Shown here: piece after piece, positions 52,356 through 62,165 of the stretch
Numbering within the stretch: the stretch's first letter is position 1
How the letters are laid out: each line of letters begins with the position of its first letter
Assembly: GCF_002252985.1 (NCBI RefSeq)
Contig: NZ_NHPJ01000132.1
Span: forward strand, 1-64,000
Direction of reading: 5' to 3'
Length of the DNA stretch: 64,000 nucleotides
Source: Halorubrum halodurans
GTDB lineage: Archaea; Halobacteriota; Halobacteria; Halobacteriales; Haloferacaceae
The notes under the pieces: model-generated
Told to the model about the DNA's origin: nothing
The model's database searches: none
What the model saw: only the letters and a program-made list of their open reading frames with translations
Program-made: the position numbers and the translations under genes

Positions 52356-52802
52356 CTACTCCACGGGAACCCGGAGGTCCGCGACGCGGCGGACGCGATA
52401 GAACCGCACGTACCGGGTCACGATCCGCCAGGCGACGACCGCGAGGCCCGCGCCGCTGGCGTTGGTGAGCACGTCGCCGTAGGCCGCAGTCCGGGCGGTG
52501 AGCGTCGACTGGAGCAGCTCGATCCCGATCCCGTAGGCGGCGACCGCGAGGAAGACGACGCCGAGGACTTGCCAGTCGGGCCGTGGCGAGTCGTGGAGGG
52601 CGTACGCGGCCGCGGCGGCGAGGCCGCCGTACGCGAGCAGGTGGAGCCAGGTGGAGTAGCCGAGCAGGCCGAACGGGCCGGTTCGGAAGGTGCCGCTGCC
52701 CGGCGCGGGCACGACGGAGTAGCGGAGAATGACGAGCGCGACGAGCGCGACCGCGGCCACCCGGACGCCCCGCGGGATCAGCGGGAGGCGGATCCGAGGC
52801 AT
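52356..52802 (-). CDS. VanZ-like membrane protein (intact paralogue)
   Basis: A 148-residue protein with four hydrophobic segments: PRGVRVAAVALVALVILRYS, YSTWLHLLAYGGLAAAAAYA, VLGVVFLAVAAYGIGIELLQ and ASGAGLAVVAWRIVTRYVRF. The IELLQ and NASGAGLAV blocks are typical of VanZ-like proteins, whose role outside glycopeptide resistance is unknown. It is collinear with the IS-split copy at 34676-35827. It is divergent from aglB with 114 bp between the starts. Confidence 0.85.
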   Translation of the reverse strand: MPRIRLPLIPRGVRVAAVALVALVILRYSVVPAPGSGTFRTGPFGLLGYSTWLHLLAYGGLAAAAAYALHDSPRPDWQVLGVVFLAVAAYGIGIELLQSTLTARTAAYGDVLTNASGAGLAVVAWRIVTRYVRFYRVRRVADLRVPVE

Positions 52803-52916
52803 GTACGCTCGGTGGCGGCGGCGTGGACCTAAAACGCCCGGTATACGGCGGGGTGAGGCGCGCACGACCCGGCGACAACGGAGGATTTTACCCGGTCGCC
52901 CGCACAGGGTCGGGTA

Positions 52917-55382
52917 ATGGCGGACCCGCACGCGGCGACGCGGGAGCTCCTCGAGGAGCGACCGGCGGTCGAGTCGGCGCTCGAATCGGTCCTCGCGGCG
53001 GACGACTCCGGCCCCTGGGAGTTCGACGACGTCGACGTCGACTCCGGGACCTTCGGCGAGTTGGTCTCGCGGGGGATCGTCGAGCGCGAGGGCGACGAGT
53101 ATCGCGTTGCCGATCGGGAGGCGGTTCGGGCCGCGCTGGAGGGAGAGGCGTATCAGTCCGGCGCGAGCAACGCGGCCGGATCGGGGGGACTCGCGAGTGC
53201 GGTGAGCGGGCTGAGCGGTGGCGAGGACGGGACGATCAACCGGATGCTCCGCGGGTGGCGCGCGGCGCTCCACCGCGACCTGCTCGGCGGTCTCCTCGCG
53301 GCGTTCCTCTTTCTGTTCGCGTTCCGTATCGTCACGATCGGGAGCGTGTTCCGTGACGGCCGCGTCGTGTTGCCGGGCAACGACCCGTACCACTACCTCT
53401 ACTGGGTCGAGCGGCTCGCCGAGGCGGGCCCCGACCGACTCGCGTTCGAGGCGATCGCTGAAGTGCTCGGCGGGCGTGTGAACAGCGAGCCGCTCGCGTA
53501 CACGCTCGGCTGGTGGGCGACGGAGTTCCTTGGTGGGGGAGTCGAGGACGCCGCGGCGATCGTGGCGTGGATCCCCGTCGTCGCGGCGCTCGTCGTCGGG
53601 CTCGGCGTCTACCTGATCGCGGTCTGGACGACGAACGACGAGCGGGTCGCGGTGGCCTCAGTCGTCGTCCTCGCGCTGCTCCCCGGACACGCGCTCTACT
53701 CGGGGATCGGCTTCTTCGATCACCACGCGATCGACTACGTCTGGCTCACCCTCTCGATCGTCGGCGTAACGTGGCTCGCGCGGGATCACGAGACGCGCGA
53801 TCCGGACGCGCGGCTCGGCCACCTCACGTCGCCGGCGACGTGGCTGGTGGTCGCCGGGCTCGGGGTCGTCTTCGCCGCGATGGCACACTCCTGGAACGGA
53901 TCGCCGATCCTTCTCGTTGGACTCGCCGTGTACGCGACGCTGCGGGCGGCCTCGGACATGCGGGCCGGGTGGAACCCGCTCGTCGCTGCCACGCCCGTCG
54001 TGAGCGCGCTCGGGCTCGGGTTCCTCCTCGCGTACGTGCTCCACACGAGCGCCGGATGGCAGGAGCCCGTCGCGGTGTACGCGCCGCTTCTGGTCGCGGT
54101 CGGGGTGGCGCTGGTCGCGGTCGCCGCGGCCGTGCTCGGGTGGTTCGGGATTCATCCCGGCGTCCATCTCGCGGTCTCGGCGGCGAGTGTCCTCCCGATC
54201 TGGATGGGAGTGAACCGATTCCTCCCCGATGTCGCCGATCGGCTGGCCGAACGAACCGCGGGGTCGCTGCTCGGTCGCGAGGGGATCGCCGAGACGCGGA
54301 GCCTCTTTGCGACCGACTACGGCGTCATCTTCGGGCCGATCGACCACTTCGGCTGGTTCCTGTTCGTGGCGTTGCCCGTGCTCGCGTGGGTCGGCGCGCG
54401 CTGCGTGTACGATCACGAGCCGCGGTGGCTGGTGATCATCGGCTACGCCTCGACGCTCGTCACCTTCGGACTCGTCCAGATCCGCTTCGCGGGGGAGGCC
54501 ACGGGGGTCGTCGCGGTGCTCTCCGGCGTGGGGATCGTGTACCTGCTGTCGGTCATCGACCTGGCGGCTCGACCGACGCCCTTCGGAGAGCGATCCGACC
54601 GAGTGCGACTCGATCTCCGGCCCGCGGGTGTCTCCGGGCGCGACGCCGGCTACGCCGCCGCGACCGTCCTGTTGGTCGCGAGTCTGAGCCTCTTCATGGT
54701 GCCGGCGGTGATGGACAACGTCGCCGCGACCGACGCGGAAGTCGAGGCGATCGAGTGGATCGACGCCGACGCGAACGCGACCGAGGGCCCCGACTACGTC
54801 CTGACCGAGTGGGGCCGTAACCGAATGTTCAACTACGGCGTGAACGGGCGATCGAACAGCTACGCCTACGCCCAGCGTAACTACGAGCCGTTCGTCCGCG
54901 ATCCGAACCCGGACGTCCATGCCGACCGGTTCCAGGGCCGCGTGGGATACGTGGCGATCCACGAGATCGAGGACGCCGACGCGCCTCCGGACTCCGGGTA
55001 CGCCCAGCTGTTCGAGGCGAACGGGAGCGCGACCCCGGCGGCGAACGGTTCCGGACGGTTCCGGCTCGAGCACGTCACCGACGCCGCCGCGATCAAGGTG
55101 TTCCGACCCGTGACCGGCGCCACCGTGGCCGGAGAGACCGACCCGGACGCGACCGTGACGGTCGAAACGACCGTCGACGTCGCCGGCGGATCGTTCGCCT
55201 ACGAGCGGCGGACGACCGCCGACGGAAACGGGAACTACACCGTCGTCGTTGCATATCCCGGCGAGTACACGGTCGAGGTCGAAACCGGATCCGCCGGAGA
55301 CGAGACTGTAACCGGAAACCGGACGGTGACCGTGCCCGACGGGGCGGCCTCCAGTGGAGGACGCGTCGCGGTTGGCGGTTGA
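52917..55382 (+). CDS. aglB: Dolichyl-phosphooligosaccharide--protein glycotransferase AglB
   Basis: An 821-residue STT3-family oligosaccharyltransferase that moves the lipid-linked glycan to Asn-X-Ser/Thr of exported proteins. After a cytosolic acidic N-terminal part (about 110 residues) come about 13 membrane helices; the acidic motif is in PGNDPYHYLYWVERL (DPYHY) and GIGFFDHHAIDYVWL (DHH). The exterior domain begins near 620 with TEWGRNRMFNYGVNGRSNSY, the WG-type acceptor-binding motif, and ends in an Ig-like region. The S-layer protein and the secreted proteins of the island are likely substrates. A 164-bp copy of its 5' end lies at 50295. Confidence 0.93.
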   Translation: MADPHAATRELLEERPAVESALESVLAADDSGPWEFDDVDVDSGTFGELVSRGIVEREGDEYRVADREAVRAALEGEAYQSGASNAAGSGGLASAVSGLSGGEDGTINRMLRGWRAALHRDLLGGLLAAFLFLFAFRIVTIGSVFRDGRVVLPGNDPYHYLYWVERLAEAGPDRLAFEAIAEVLGGRVNSEPLAYTLGWWATEFLGGGVEDAAAIVAWIPVVAALVVGLGVYLIAVWTTNDERVAVASVVVLALLPGHALYSGIGFFDHHAIDYVWLTLSIVGVTWLARDHETRDPDARLGHLTSPATWLVVAGLGVVFAAMAHSWNGSPILLVGLAVYATLRAASDMRAGWNPLVAATPVVSALGLGFLLAYVLHTSAGWQEPVAVYAPLLVAVGVALVAVAAAVLGWFGIHPGVHLAVSAASVLPIWMGVNRFLPDVADRLAERTAGSLLGREGIAETRSLFATDYGVIFGPIDHFGWFLFVALPVLAWVGARCVYDHEPRWLVIIGYASTLVTFGLVQIRFAGEATGVVAVLSGVGIVYLLSVIDLAARPTPFGERSDRVRLDLRPAGVSGRDAGYAAATVLLVASLSLFMVPAVMDNVAATDAEVEAIEWIDADANATEGPDYVLTEWGRNRMFNYGVNGRSNSYAYAQRNYEPFVRDPNPDVHADRFQGRVGYVAIHEIEDADAPPDSGYAQLFEANGSATPAANGSGRFRLEHVTDAAAIKVFRPVTGATVAGETDPDATVTVETTVDVAGGSFAYERRTTADGNGNYTVVVAYPGEYTVEVETGSAGDETVTGNRTVTVPDGAASSGGRVAVGG

Positions 55383-55476
55383 ATCTCGATCGTCCGTCGC
55401 GGGAGCTCGGTTCTGGTTCCGGGTCTCACGGAACGCTGCGTTTTCGACGTCGGAGTCCGTACCCGTGACTTCACAG

Positions 55477-55486
55477 TATTTTTATC
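55477..55486 (+). promoter_or_regulatory. TATA box of the sugar transferase gene
   Basis: TATTTTTATC lies about 20 bp before the ATG at 55501, implying a leaderless or nearly leaderless message separate from aglB. Sequence pattern only. Confidence 0.45.
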
Positions 55487-55500
55487 ATTTCGGTCGGTAC

Positions 55501-56940
55501 ATGTCTTCGATGCTCTCCGGATGGCGGTATCGGCTCGAAAGCGTCGCCGGCGTCGCGCTGTTGACCGTGATCGCGGTCACGGTCGCGAACAGTGCCGTCG
55601 TTCACGGGCTGTTGGGTCGGCTTCCGGTCGTCGGTCGACTGGCGGCGGACGCGCCGATGGGGACGGAGCTGCTGTTCGAGATCGCCACGACGGTGGTCGT
55701 CGTCACCGCCGCCTTCGTGCCGTTGTACAAGCCGCGGCCACGGCGCATCCTCGACACCGTCGCGCTCGCCCAGAAGCGGGTCATGGTCGCGATGTTCGCG
55801 CTCGCGGCCGTGGGCTACTTCGATTACACCTACCGCCTCCCGCGGACGACGCTCATCGCGATCACGCCGGCGTTGCTCGTTCTCCTCCCCGCGTGGTTCG
55901 TGTGGATCCGGCGGCGGCCGAGCACCGAGACGGATCGGGTGATCGTCGTCGGCGACGACCCCGCGGAGATCGAACGGCTCGCCGGCGACGTGGACCTGCC
56001 CCTGCTCGGCTACCTCTGTCCGACGAGCTCGTTCGATTCGATCGCGGGATCGGGCGAGCCGCGGGCGGTCGCGACCGCGGTCGCGGACGGTGGGGCGCAG
56101 ATCAGGGGGTTGGATCGGCTCGGGGGACTCTCGCGCATCGAGGACGTGCTCGTCGAGTACGACGTGGACACGGCGGTGCTCGCCTTCGAGCACACCGATC
56201 GCGCGGAGTTCTTCGGCGCGCTCGACGCGTGCTATGAACACGGGGTCGCGGCGAAGGTCCACCGCGAGCACTCCGACCGGGTGTTGACCGGCGACGACGA
56301 CGTGGGGACGCTCGTCGACGTCGACGTCGAACCGTGGGACGTTCAAGACCACATCCTGAAGCGCGGTTTCGACGTGGCGTTCTCGCTGTCCGGATTGCTC
56401 GTCTTGAGCCCGGTCATCGCGGGGATCGCCGCCGCGATCAAACTGGAGGACGGCGGGCCGATCCTCTACAGCCAGGAGCGAACGGCGGTGTTCGGCGAGA
56501 CGTTCGAAGTATATAAGTTCCGGTCGATGATCGAGAACGCCGAAGAGCTTTCGGGCGTAAAGATCAGCGACGAGGATGAGGGAGAGGTCGACCCTCGGGT
56601 GACACGAGTCGGTCGTGTGCTCCGGCAGACTCACCTCGATGAGATCCCACAGCTGTGGTCCGTGCTGAGAGGAAATATGAGCGTCGTCGGTCCACGACCG
56701 GAACGTCCCGAGCTCGACACCGATATCCAGACGGGTGTCATCGATTGGCGGAAACGCTGGTTCGTGAAACCTGGATTGACGGGGGTAGCACAGGTCCACG
56801 ACGTGACGGGTGCGGAGCCGGACAAGAAGCTTCGATACGACCTCCAGTACGTGAAACGACAATCATTCTCATACGATCTGAAACTGATCGTACGGCAGAT
56901 CTGGAAAGTACTTGCCGACGTCGTCGAAGCGGTTCGGTGA
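55501..56940 (+). CDS. Polyprenyl-phosphate sugar-phosphate transferase (bacterial sugar transferase family)
   Basis: A 479-residue protein with four N-terminal helices, a cytosolic Rossmann-like segment (DRVIVVGDDPAEIERLAGDV) and a C-terminal catalytic domain of the WbaP/PglC type: KRGFDVAFSLSGLLVLSPVI, GPILYSQERTAVFGETFEVY KFRSM, DPRVTRVGRVLRQTHLDEIP and SVVGPRPERPE. Such enzymes attach the first sugar-phosphate to the polyprenyl carrier. Its position after aglB suggests it starts the N-glycan or another surface glycan. The start ATG at 55501 gives the full first helix. Confidence 0.88.
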   Translation: MSSMLSGWRYRLESVAGVALLTVIAVTVANSAVVHGLLGRLPVVGRLAADAPMGTELLFEIATTVVVVTAAFVPLYKPRPRRILDTVALAQKRVMVAMFALAAVGYFDYTYRLPRTTLIAITPALLVLLPAWFVWIRRRPSTETDRVIVVGDDPAEIERLAGDVDLPLLGYLCPTSSFDSIAGSGEPRAVATAVADGGAQIRGLDRLGGLSRIEDVLVEYDVDTAVLAFEHTDRAEFFGALDACYEHGVAAKVHREHSDRVLTGDDDVGTLVDVDVEPWDVQDHILKRGFDVAFSLSGLLVLSPVIAGIAAAIKLEDGGPILYSQERTAVFGETFEVYKFRSMIENAEELSGVKISDEDEGEVDPRVTRVGRVLRQTHLDEIPQLWSVLRGNMSVVGPRPERPELDTDIQTGVIDWRKRWFVKPGLTGVAQVHDVTGAEPDKKLRYDLQYVKRQSFSYDLKLIVRQIWKVLADVVEAVR

Positions 56941-56990
56941 CGTAGTTCCGACTTCGAACGAAACTTACGGCTGACCCGTGACTGTATGGT

Positions 56991-57899
56991 ATGAATACGC
57001 CGACTGGGCGCTCGATCCTCGTCACTGGTGGCGCGGGATTCATCGGAAGCCATCTCGTCGAAGCCCTGGCTGATGACAACGAGGTGGTCGTCCTCGACGA
57101 TCTTTCCGGAGGACGTCGTGAGTGGGTTGACGATCGGGCGACACTAATAGAGGGGGACGTTCGCGAGGATCAAACCGTCGCCGATGCTGTCGACGGTGTG
57201 GATCTGATCTTCCACCAAGCCGCGAACGTGAGCGTCGAGCGATCGATCGACTCACCTGTCGACAGTCATGAAACGAACGTCGACGCGACGCTTTGCCTGC
57301 TTGAGCACGCTCGCCGAGAGAACGCTCGGTTCGTTTTCGCATCCAGCGCGGCGATCTACGGTGATCCGGAGACGATGCCGATCGAAGAGGCAGACTCGAA
57401 GCACCCGTCTTCTCCATACGGACTCGAGAAACACACGGCCGACGAATACTGTCGACTCTATCACGAGCTTTACGGAGTTGAAACGGTTGCGCTTCGATAC
57501 TTCAACGTCTATGGCCCTCGACAACGCGGCGGACAGTACAGTGGTGTCATCGACGTGTTCCTCGATCAAGCCGTCCGCGATGAGGATATCACGGTCCACG
57601 GAGACGGTAATCAAACTCGTGATTTCGTTCACGTGAATGACGTCGTCGCTGCGAACTGCCTTGCTGCGACGAACGGAACGCCCGGTGAGGCGTATAACGT
57701 CGGAACGGGCGAAAGTATCCGCATCGTCGAACTGGCACAACTAGTTCAAGAAACGACTGAAACGACGTCGGATATCACTCATACCGCCGCTCGTGACGGG
57801 GATATCGATCGAAGTCGTCCCTCGATCGAGAAGGCGCGAACTGATCTGGGGTACAGGCCGAGTCGTTCACTCGAGAACGAACTGAGTTCCCTTCGGTAA
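56991..57899 (+). CDS. NAD-dependent epimerase/dehydratase (sugar nucleotide)
   Basis: A 302-residue extended SDR. The NAD-binding motif is VTGGAGFIGSHL, the catalytic pair is Tyr and Lys in SPYGLEKHTADEY (YxxxK), and RYFNVYGPRQRGGQYSGVI and DFVHVNDVV are typical of UDP-glucose 4-epimerase-like enzymes. The exact sugar is unknown. It follows the sugar transferase after 50 bp in the same direction, so both probably serve surface glycan synthesis. Confidence 0.87.
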   Translation: MNTPTGRSILVTGGAGFIGSHLVEALADDNEVVVLDDLSGGRREWVDDRATLIEGDVREDQTVADAVDGVDLIFHQAANVSVERSIDSPVDSHETNVDATLCLLEHARRENARFVFASSAAIYGDPETMPIEEADSKHPSSPYGLEKHTADEYCRLYHELYGVETVALRYFNVYGPRQRGGQYSGVIDVFLDQAVRDEDITVHGDGNQTRDFVHVNDVVAANCLAATNGTPGEAYNVGTGESIRIVELAQLVQETTETTSDITHTAARDGDIDRSRPSIEKARTDLGYRPSRSLENELSSLR

Positions 57900-58046
57900 G
57901 TAAGTCCGATCGAAGTCGGTCTTCCGAAGCGTTTAGTGTGGGTTCGGAGTGAAGTGAATCCGAACACGTTCGTCACAATGAACCACACACGACACACAGG
58001 CGAGAGTCCGGAGGCGACGGCGGGCCACACCGCCGGGGGGGCATAG

Positions 58047-60107
58047 ATGGGCGTACGACGGATCGGCGTCGACGTCGGCGGCACGTTCACTGACGTGGTG
58101 CTGGCGCTCGACGGCGAGCTCGTGACCGCGAAGGTCCCGAGCACCGACGACCAGAGTGAGGGGGTGATGGCGGGTATCGAGAAGGCGTGTGCGGCGGCCG
58201 GGATCGACCCCGAGAGCCTCACGGAGTTCTCACACGCGATGACGGTCTCCGTCAACGCCCTCCTCGAGGACGCCGGCGCGCGGACCGCGCTCGTCACGAC
58301 GGAGGGGTTCCGGGACGTCCTGGAGATCGGCCGGCAGGACCGCCCGTCGCTGTACGACCTCGACGCCGAGAAGCCGACGCCGATCGTCCCCAGACGCCGT
58401 CGCTTCGAGGTGGACGAGCGGGCGACCGTCGACGGGATCGAGCGCTCCGTCGACGACGAGGAGGTGCGCGCCGTCGCGGCGGCGATCCGCGAGACCGACG
58501 CCGAGTCGGTGGCCGTCTCCCTGCTTCACGCCTACGCACACCCGGCGAACGAGAAGCGCGTCGCGGCGGTCCTCCGCGAGGAACTCGACGTGCCGGTGTC
58601 GGCCTCCCACGAGGTGCTCGCCGAGTTCCGCGAGTACGAGCGCACGTCGACGACGGCCGTCGACGCCTACGTGCGGCCGGCGATCGATCGCTACGTGGGC
58701 CGGCTCTCGGAGCGGGCACGCGACCGCGGCGTCCCGCAGCCGCGGATCATGCAGGCGAACGGGGGGATCACGGACGCCGACACCGTCAGGCGAAACGCCG
58801 TGACGACCGTCCTCTCGGGGCCCGCCGCGGGCGTCGTGGGCGCCAGCGAGATGGCGGCCGCGGGCGGCGAACCGGACCGAACCGACGAAGCCGGCCTCGT
58901 CACCTTCGACATGGGCGGGACCTCGAGCGACGTGAGCCTCGTCCGGGACGGCGCGGCCGAACGGACCACCGAGGGGGTCATCGCCGACCGGCCGATCCGG
59001 ACGCCGATGGTCGACGTCGAGACGGTCGGCGCGGGCGGCGGGTCGATCGCCTGGGTGGACGCGGGCGGCGCGCTCCGCATCGGGCCGCGTTCCGCGGGGG
59101 CCGACCCCGGTCCGGCCTGCTACGGGAAGGGAGGCACGGAGCCGACCGTGACGGACGCGAACCTCGTGTTGGGGTACGTCGGCGCGAGCACCAGCCTCGG
59201 CGGCGAGCTGTCGCTCGACGCGGACGCCGCCCGCGACGCCCTCGCCGATCTGGCCGCGGAGGCCGGGATGGAGGGGCCGCTCGCGGCCGCCCGCGGCGTC
59301 CATCGCGTCGCGAACGCGAACATGACTCGCGCGATCCGGTCGGTGACCGTCGAGCGCGGGTACGACCCGCGACGGTTCGGGCTCGTCGCGTTCGGCGGGG
59401 CGGGACCGATGCACGCGGTCGCGATCGCTGACGGGCTCGACATCGGGCGCGTGGTGATCCCGCGGGCCTCCGGCGTCCTCTCGGCGTACGGGCTGCTCGC
59501 CGCCGACGAGAAGCGCGACGCCGTCCGAACCCTCCAGCGACCCCTCTCGTCGGCCGACCCGGACGACGTCGACGACGTGTACGGCGCGCTCGGCGAGGAG
59601 CTCCTGGCCGAGGTGAGCGACCGCGACGCGGCGAGCGTCCGGTACGCCGCGGACCTGCGGTACGCCGGCCAGAGCTTCGAGCTCACCGTCGACGTCGATC
59701 GTCCCTTCGACCCCGCGGCGGCCGGCGAGGCGTTCGGGGCGGCCCACGAGTCCGCCTACGGCTACCGGGTCGACGAGCCGGTCGAACTCGTGAACTGCCG
59801 CGCGACGGCCACGGTTCCCCGGAGCGCGCCGGCGGTCGAGTACGACGCCGCCGGCGACGCGCGGAAGGGCACCCGCGAGGCGGCGTTCGGCGAGAGCGAC
59901 GGGGCGACTGCCGGCCACGACGGTGAGACGACCGCCGACGTCGTCCGCGACACGGCGGTCTACGACCGGGGCCGGCTGCCGCCGGGCGAGACGTTCGCGG
60001 GGCCGGCGGTCGTCGAGGGCGACGAGAGCACGGCCGTGGTTCCGCCGGGCTGGGACGTGCGGGTGCGTGCGGACGGCGCGTTGATCGCGGAGGTGACCGA
60101 GTCGTGA
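58047..60107 (+). CDS. hyuA: Hydantoinase/oxoprolinase A subunit
   Basis: A 686-residue HyuA-family protein. The N-terminal actin-like phosphate-binding motif is GVDVGGTFTDVVL (residues 7-19), and the middle has GPAAGVVGASEMAA, VTFDMGGTSSDVSL and GPRSAGADPGPACYG, with a C-terminal domain. These ATP-dependent enzymes (hydantoinase, 5-oxoprolinase, acetone carboxylase relatives) open cyclic amides or carboxylate ketones; the substrate here is unknown. It overlaps the B subunit start by 4 bp (GTGA). Confidence 0.9.
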   Translation: MGVRRIGVDVGGTFTDVVLALDGELVTAKVPSTDDQSEGVMAGIEKACAAAGIDPESLTEFSHAMTVSVNALLEDAGARTALVTTEGFRDVLEIGRQDRPSLYDLDAEKPTPIVPRRRRFEVDERATVDGIERSVDDEEVRAVAAAIRETDAESVAVSLLHAYAHPANEKRVAAVLREELDVPVSASHEVLAEFREYERTSTTAVDAYVRPAIDRYVGRLSERARDRGVPQPRIMQANGGITDADTVRRNAVTTVLSGPAAGVVGASEMAAAGGEPDRTDEAGLVTFDMGGTSSDVSLVRDGAAERTTEGVIADRPIRTPMVDVETVGAGGGSIAWVDAGGALRIGPRSAGADPGPACYGKGGTEPTVTDANLVLGYVGASTSLGGELSLDADAARDALADLAAEAGMEGPLAAARGVHRVANANMTRAIRSVTVERGYDPRRFGLVAFGGAGPMHAVAIADGLDIGRVVIPRASGVLSAYGLLAADEKRDAVRTLQRPLSSADPDDVDDVYGALGEELLAEVSDRDAASVRYAADLRYAGQSFELTVDVDRPFDPAAAGEAFGAAHESAYGYRVDEPVELVNCRATATVPRSAPAVEYDAAGDARKGTREAAFGESDGATAGHDGETTADVVRDTAVYDRGRLPPGETFAGPAVVEGDESTAVVPPGWDVRVRADGALIAEVTES

Positions 60108-61738
60108 GCGATGACGGAACGAACTCCGACCCCCGTCGCGCCGGCGACGCGATCGATCCGGTGACCCTGGAGATCCTCCGCAACCAGCTCGAGAGCGTCG
60201 CCACGGAGATGGGTCACGTGCTCATCCGCGGGGCGTACTCGCCGAACATCAAGGAGCGACAGGACTGCTCGACCGCGCTCTTCGACGCGTCGGGTCGGAT
60301 GGTCGCACAGGCCGAACACATCCCGGTCCACCTCGGCGCGATGCCGGACGCGGTGGAGACGGTCCTCGAGAAGGACCCGAAGCCGGGCGACGTGTTCGTC
60401 CTCAACGACCCGTTCGCGGGCGGAACTCACCTCCCGGACGTCACCCTGGTGTCGACGATCGCGCCCGAGGGCGAGGTGATCGGCTTCGCGGTGTCGCGCG
60501 CGCACCACGCCGACGTGGGCGGGAGCGCGCCGGGGAGCATGCCCGCGGGGGCCCGCGAGATCTTCGAGGAGGGGCTCCGGCTGCCCGCGGTCCGCCTCGT
60601 CGACGGCGGCGAGCCGAACGAGGCGGTCCGCGAGCTGATCCGCGCGAACGTCCGGACGCCTGACGAGCGCGAGGCCGACCTCCGCGCGCAGCGCGCCGCG
60701 AACGCGCGGGCCGAGGAGCGTGTCGGCGAACTGCTGGAGGAACACGGGTCGACGCTGCTCGACGCCTTCGACGCCGTCATCGACTACTCGCGCGAGCGCG
60801 TCGAGGCCGAACTCGCCGCCCTCCCGGACGGCACCTACCGGGCGCGGGACGTGCTCGAGGGCGACGGCGTCACCGACGAGGACGTGCCGATCGAGGCGGC
60901 CGTCACGGTCGACGACGCGTCGATCGCCGTCGATTTCGACGGCACGGCGGACCAGGTGACGGGCAATCTGAACGCGCCGCTGTCGGTCGCGAAGAGCGCG
61001 GTCTACTTCGTCGTCCGGGCGATCACCGACCCGGAGATCCCGCCGAACCACGGCTGTTACGAGCCGGTGTCGGTGTCGGCACCGGAGGGATCGTTGCTCG
61101 ATCCGAACCCGCCGGCGGCGGTCGTCGGCGGCAACGTCGAGACGAGCCAGCGCGTCACCGACGTCACGCTCGCGGCGCTCGCCTCGGCCGTCCCGGACGC
61201 CGCGCCCGCGGGCGGGCAGGGGACGATGAACAACCTGATCATCGGCGACCGGGCGGGCGAGTTCACCTACTACGAGACGATCGGCGGCGGCTTCGGGGCG
61301 CGCCCCGGCAAGGACGGCATGGACGGCGTCCAGGTCGGGATGACGAACACGCTCAACACGCCCGCGGAGGCGATGGAGACCGAGTACCCGCTCCGCGTCG
61401 AGCGCTACGCGTTGCGTCCCGGAAGCGGCGGCGACGGCCGGCAGCGCGGCGGATTGGGGCTCGAACGGACCGTGGCCGTCGAGACCGACGTCACCGTCTC
61501 GCTTCTGACCGAGCGCCGGCGGACGGCCCCCGCGGGGCTCGCGGGCGGCGCGGACGGCGCTATGGGGAAGAACCTCGTCGACGGCGAGCCGGTGCCCGCG
61601 AAGGCCTCCGTCGACGTCGCGGCCGGATCGACCGTCTCGATCCTGACGCCCGGCGGCGGCGGCCACGGCGACCCCGAAGAGCGCGACCCGGAGGCACGGG
61701 AGCGCGACCGGCGCGACGGGAAGGTCGAGGAGGAGTGA
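60104..61738 (+). CDS. hyuB: Hydantoinase/oxoprolinase B subunit
   Basis: A 544-residue HyuB-family protein: VTLEILRNQLESVATEMGHV, SPNIKERQDCSTALFDASG, LNDPFAGGTHLPDVTLV, the GQGTMNNLIIGD and GGGFGARPGKDGMDGVQVGM segments and a glycine-rich end TPGGGGHGDPEERD. It works with the A subunit, which is translated just ahead with a 4-bp overlap. The GTG at 60104 is the start. Together they form a complete two-subunit hydrolase/carboxylase whose substrate cannot be deduced. Confidence 0.9.
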   Translation: MSDDGTNSDPRRAGDAIDPVTLEILRNQLESVATEMGHVLIRGAYSPNIKERQDCSTALFDASGRMVAQAEHIPVHLGAMPDAVETVLEKDPKPGDVFVLNDPFAGGTHLPDVTLVSTIAPEGEVIGFAVSRAHHADVGGSAPGSMPAGAREIFEEGLRLPAVRLVDGGEPNEAVRELIRANVRTPDEREADLRAQRAANARAEERVGELLEEHGSTLLDAFDAVIDYSRERVEAELAALPDGTYRARDVLEGDGVTDEDVPIEAAVTVDDASIAVDFDGTADQVTGNLNAPLSVAKSAVYFVVRAITDPEIPPNHGCYEPVSVSAPEGSLLDPNPPAAVVGGNVETSQRVTDVTLAALASAVPDAAPAGGQGTMNNLIIGDRAGEFTYYETIGGGFGARPGKDGMDGVQVGMTNTLNTPAEAMETEYPLRVERYALRPGSGGDGRQRGGLGLERTVAVETDVTVSLLTERRRTAPAGLAGGADGAMGKNLVDGEPVPAKASVDVAAGSTVSILTPGGGGHGDPEERDPEARERDRRDGKVEEE

Positions 61739-61832
61739 ATCGAGAAAAACGAGAGAAGACCGACGGACGCCCCGTCCGCATCGAAGTACGTTCCACATTG
61801 AGATCGACGTGCTCCGCGCGCGTCGGTTGAAA

Positions 61833-62165
61833 CTAGGACGTGATGTACGCCACGACTCGGTCGACCGCCCGATCAACGACGTCTTGGCGGAGGGTTCCCT
61901 GTCGATACTCCATCCACTCCGTTTTGACGGCGTTCACGGACCACGGCATGATCGAACTCGACTCGGGAGCTCCCCCGTCCGTCCAGTGGGCGGGCTCGAG
62001 CGGGATCCGTTCGTCGTGCTACGTTCGTGTGGTTAATGCGAGCGCGACGTACTGGCCGCCGTGAAACGGCGTCCCATCGGTACTGATGACGAGGAACGGA
62101 CGACCCGTCGACTCGTCTTTGAACGGGTCGGTCGCAACCACGACGTCCCCGCGTTCCCAGCTCAT
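61833..62165 (-). pseudogene. PemK/MazF-like toxin with an in-frame nonsense codon
   Basis: The frame starts with ATG at 62165 (SWERGDVVVATDPFKDESTG, RPFLVISTDG: MazF/PemK-like N terminus), meets TAG at codon 49 (62019-62021), and then continues in the same frame as HDERIPLEPAHWTDGGAPES to a normal stop at 61833-61835. A single base change (TGG to TAG) would explain it. The gene is 111 codons, typical for the family. The ATG overlaps the stop of the upstream antitoxin by 4 bp (ATGA). No other defect is visible. Confidence 0.72.
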
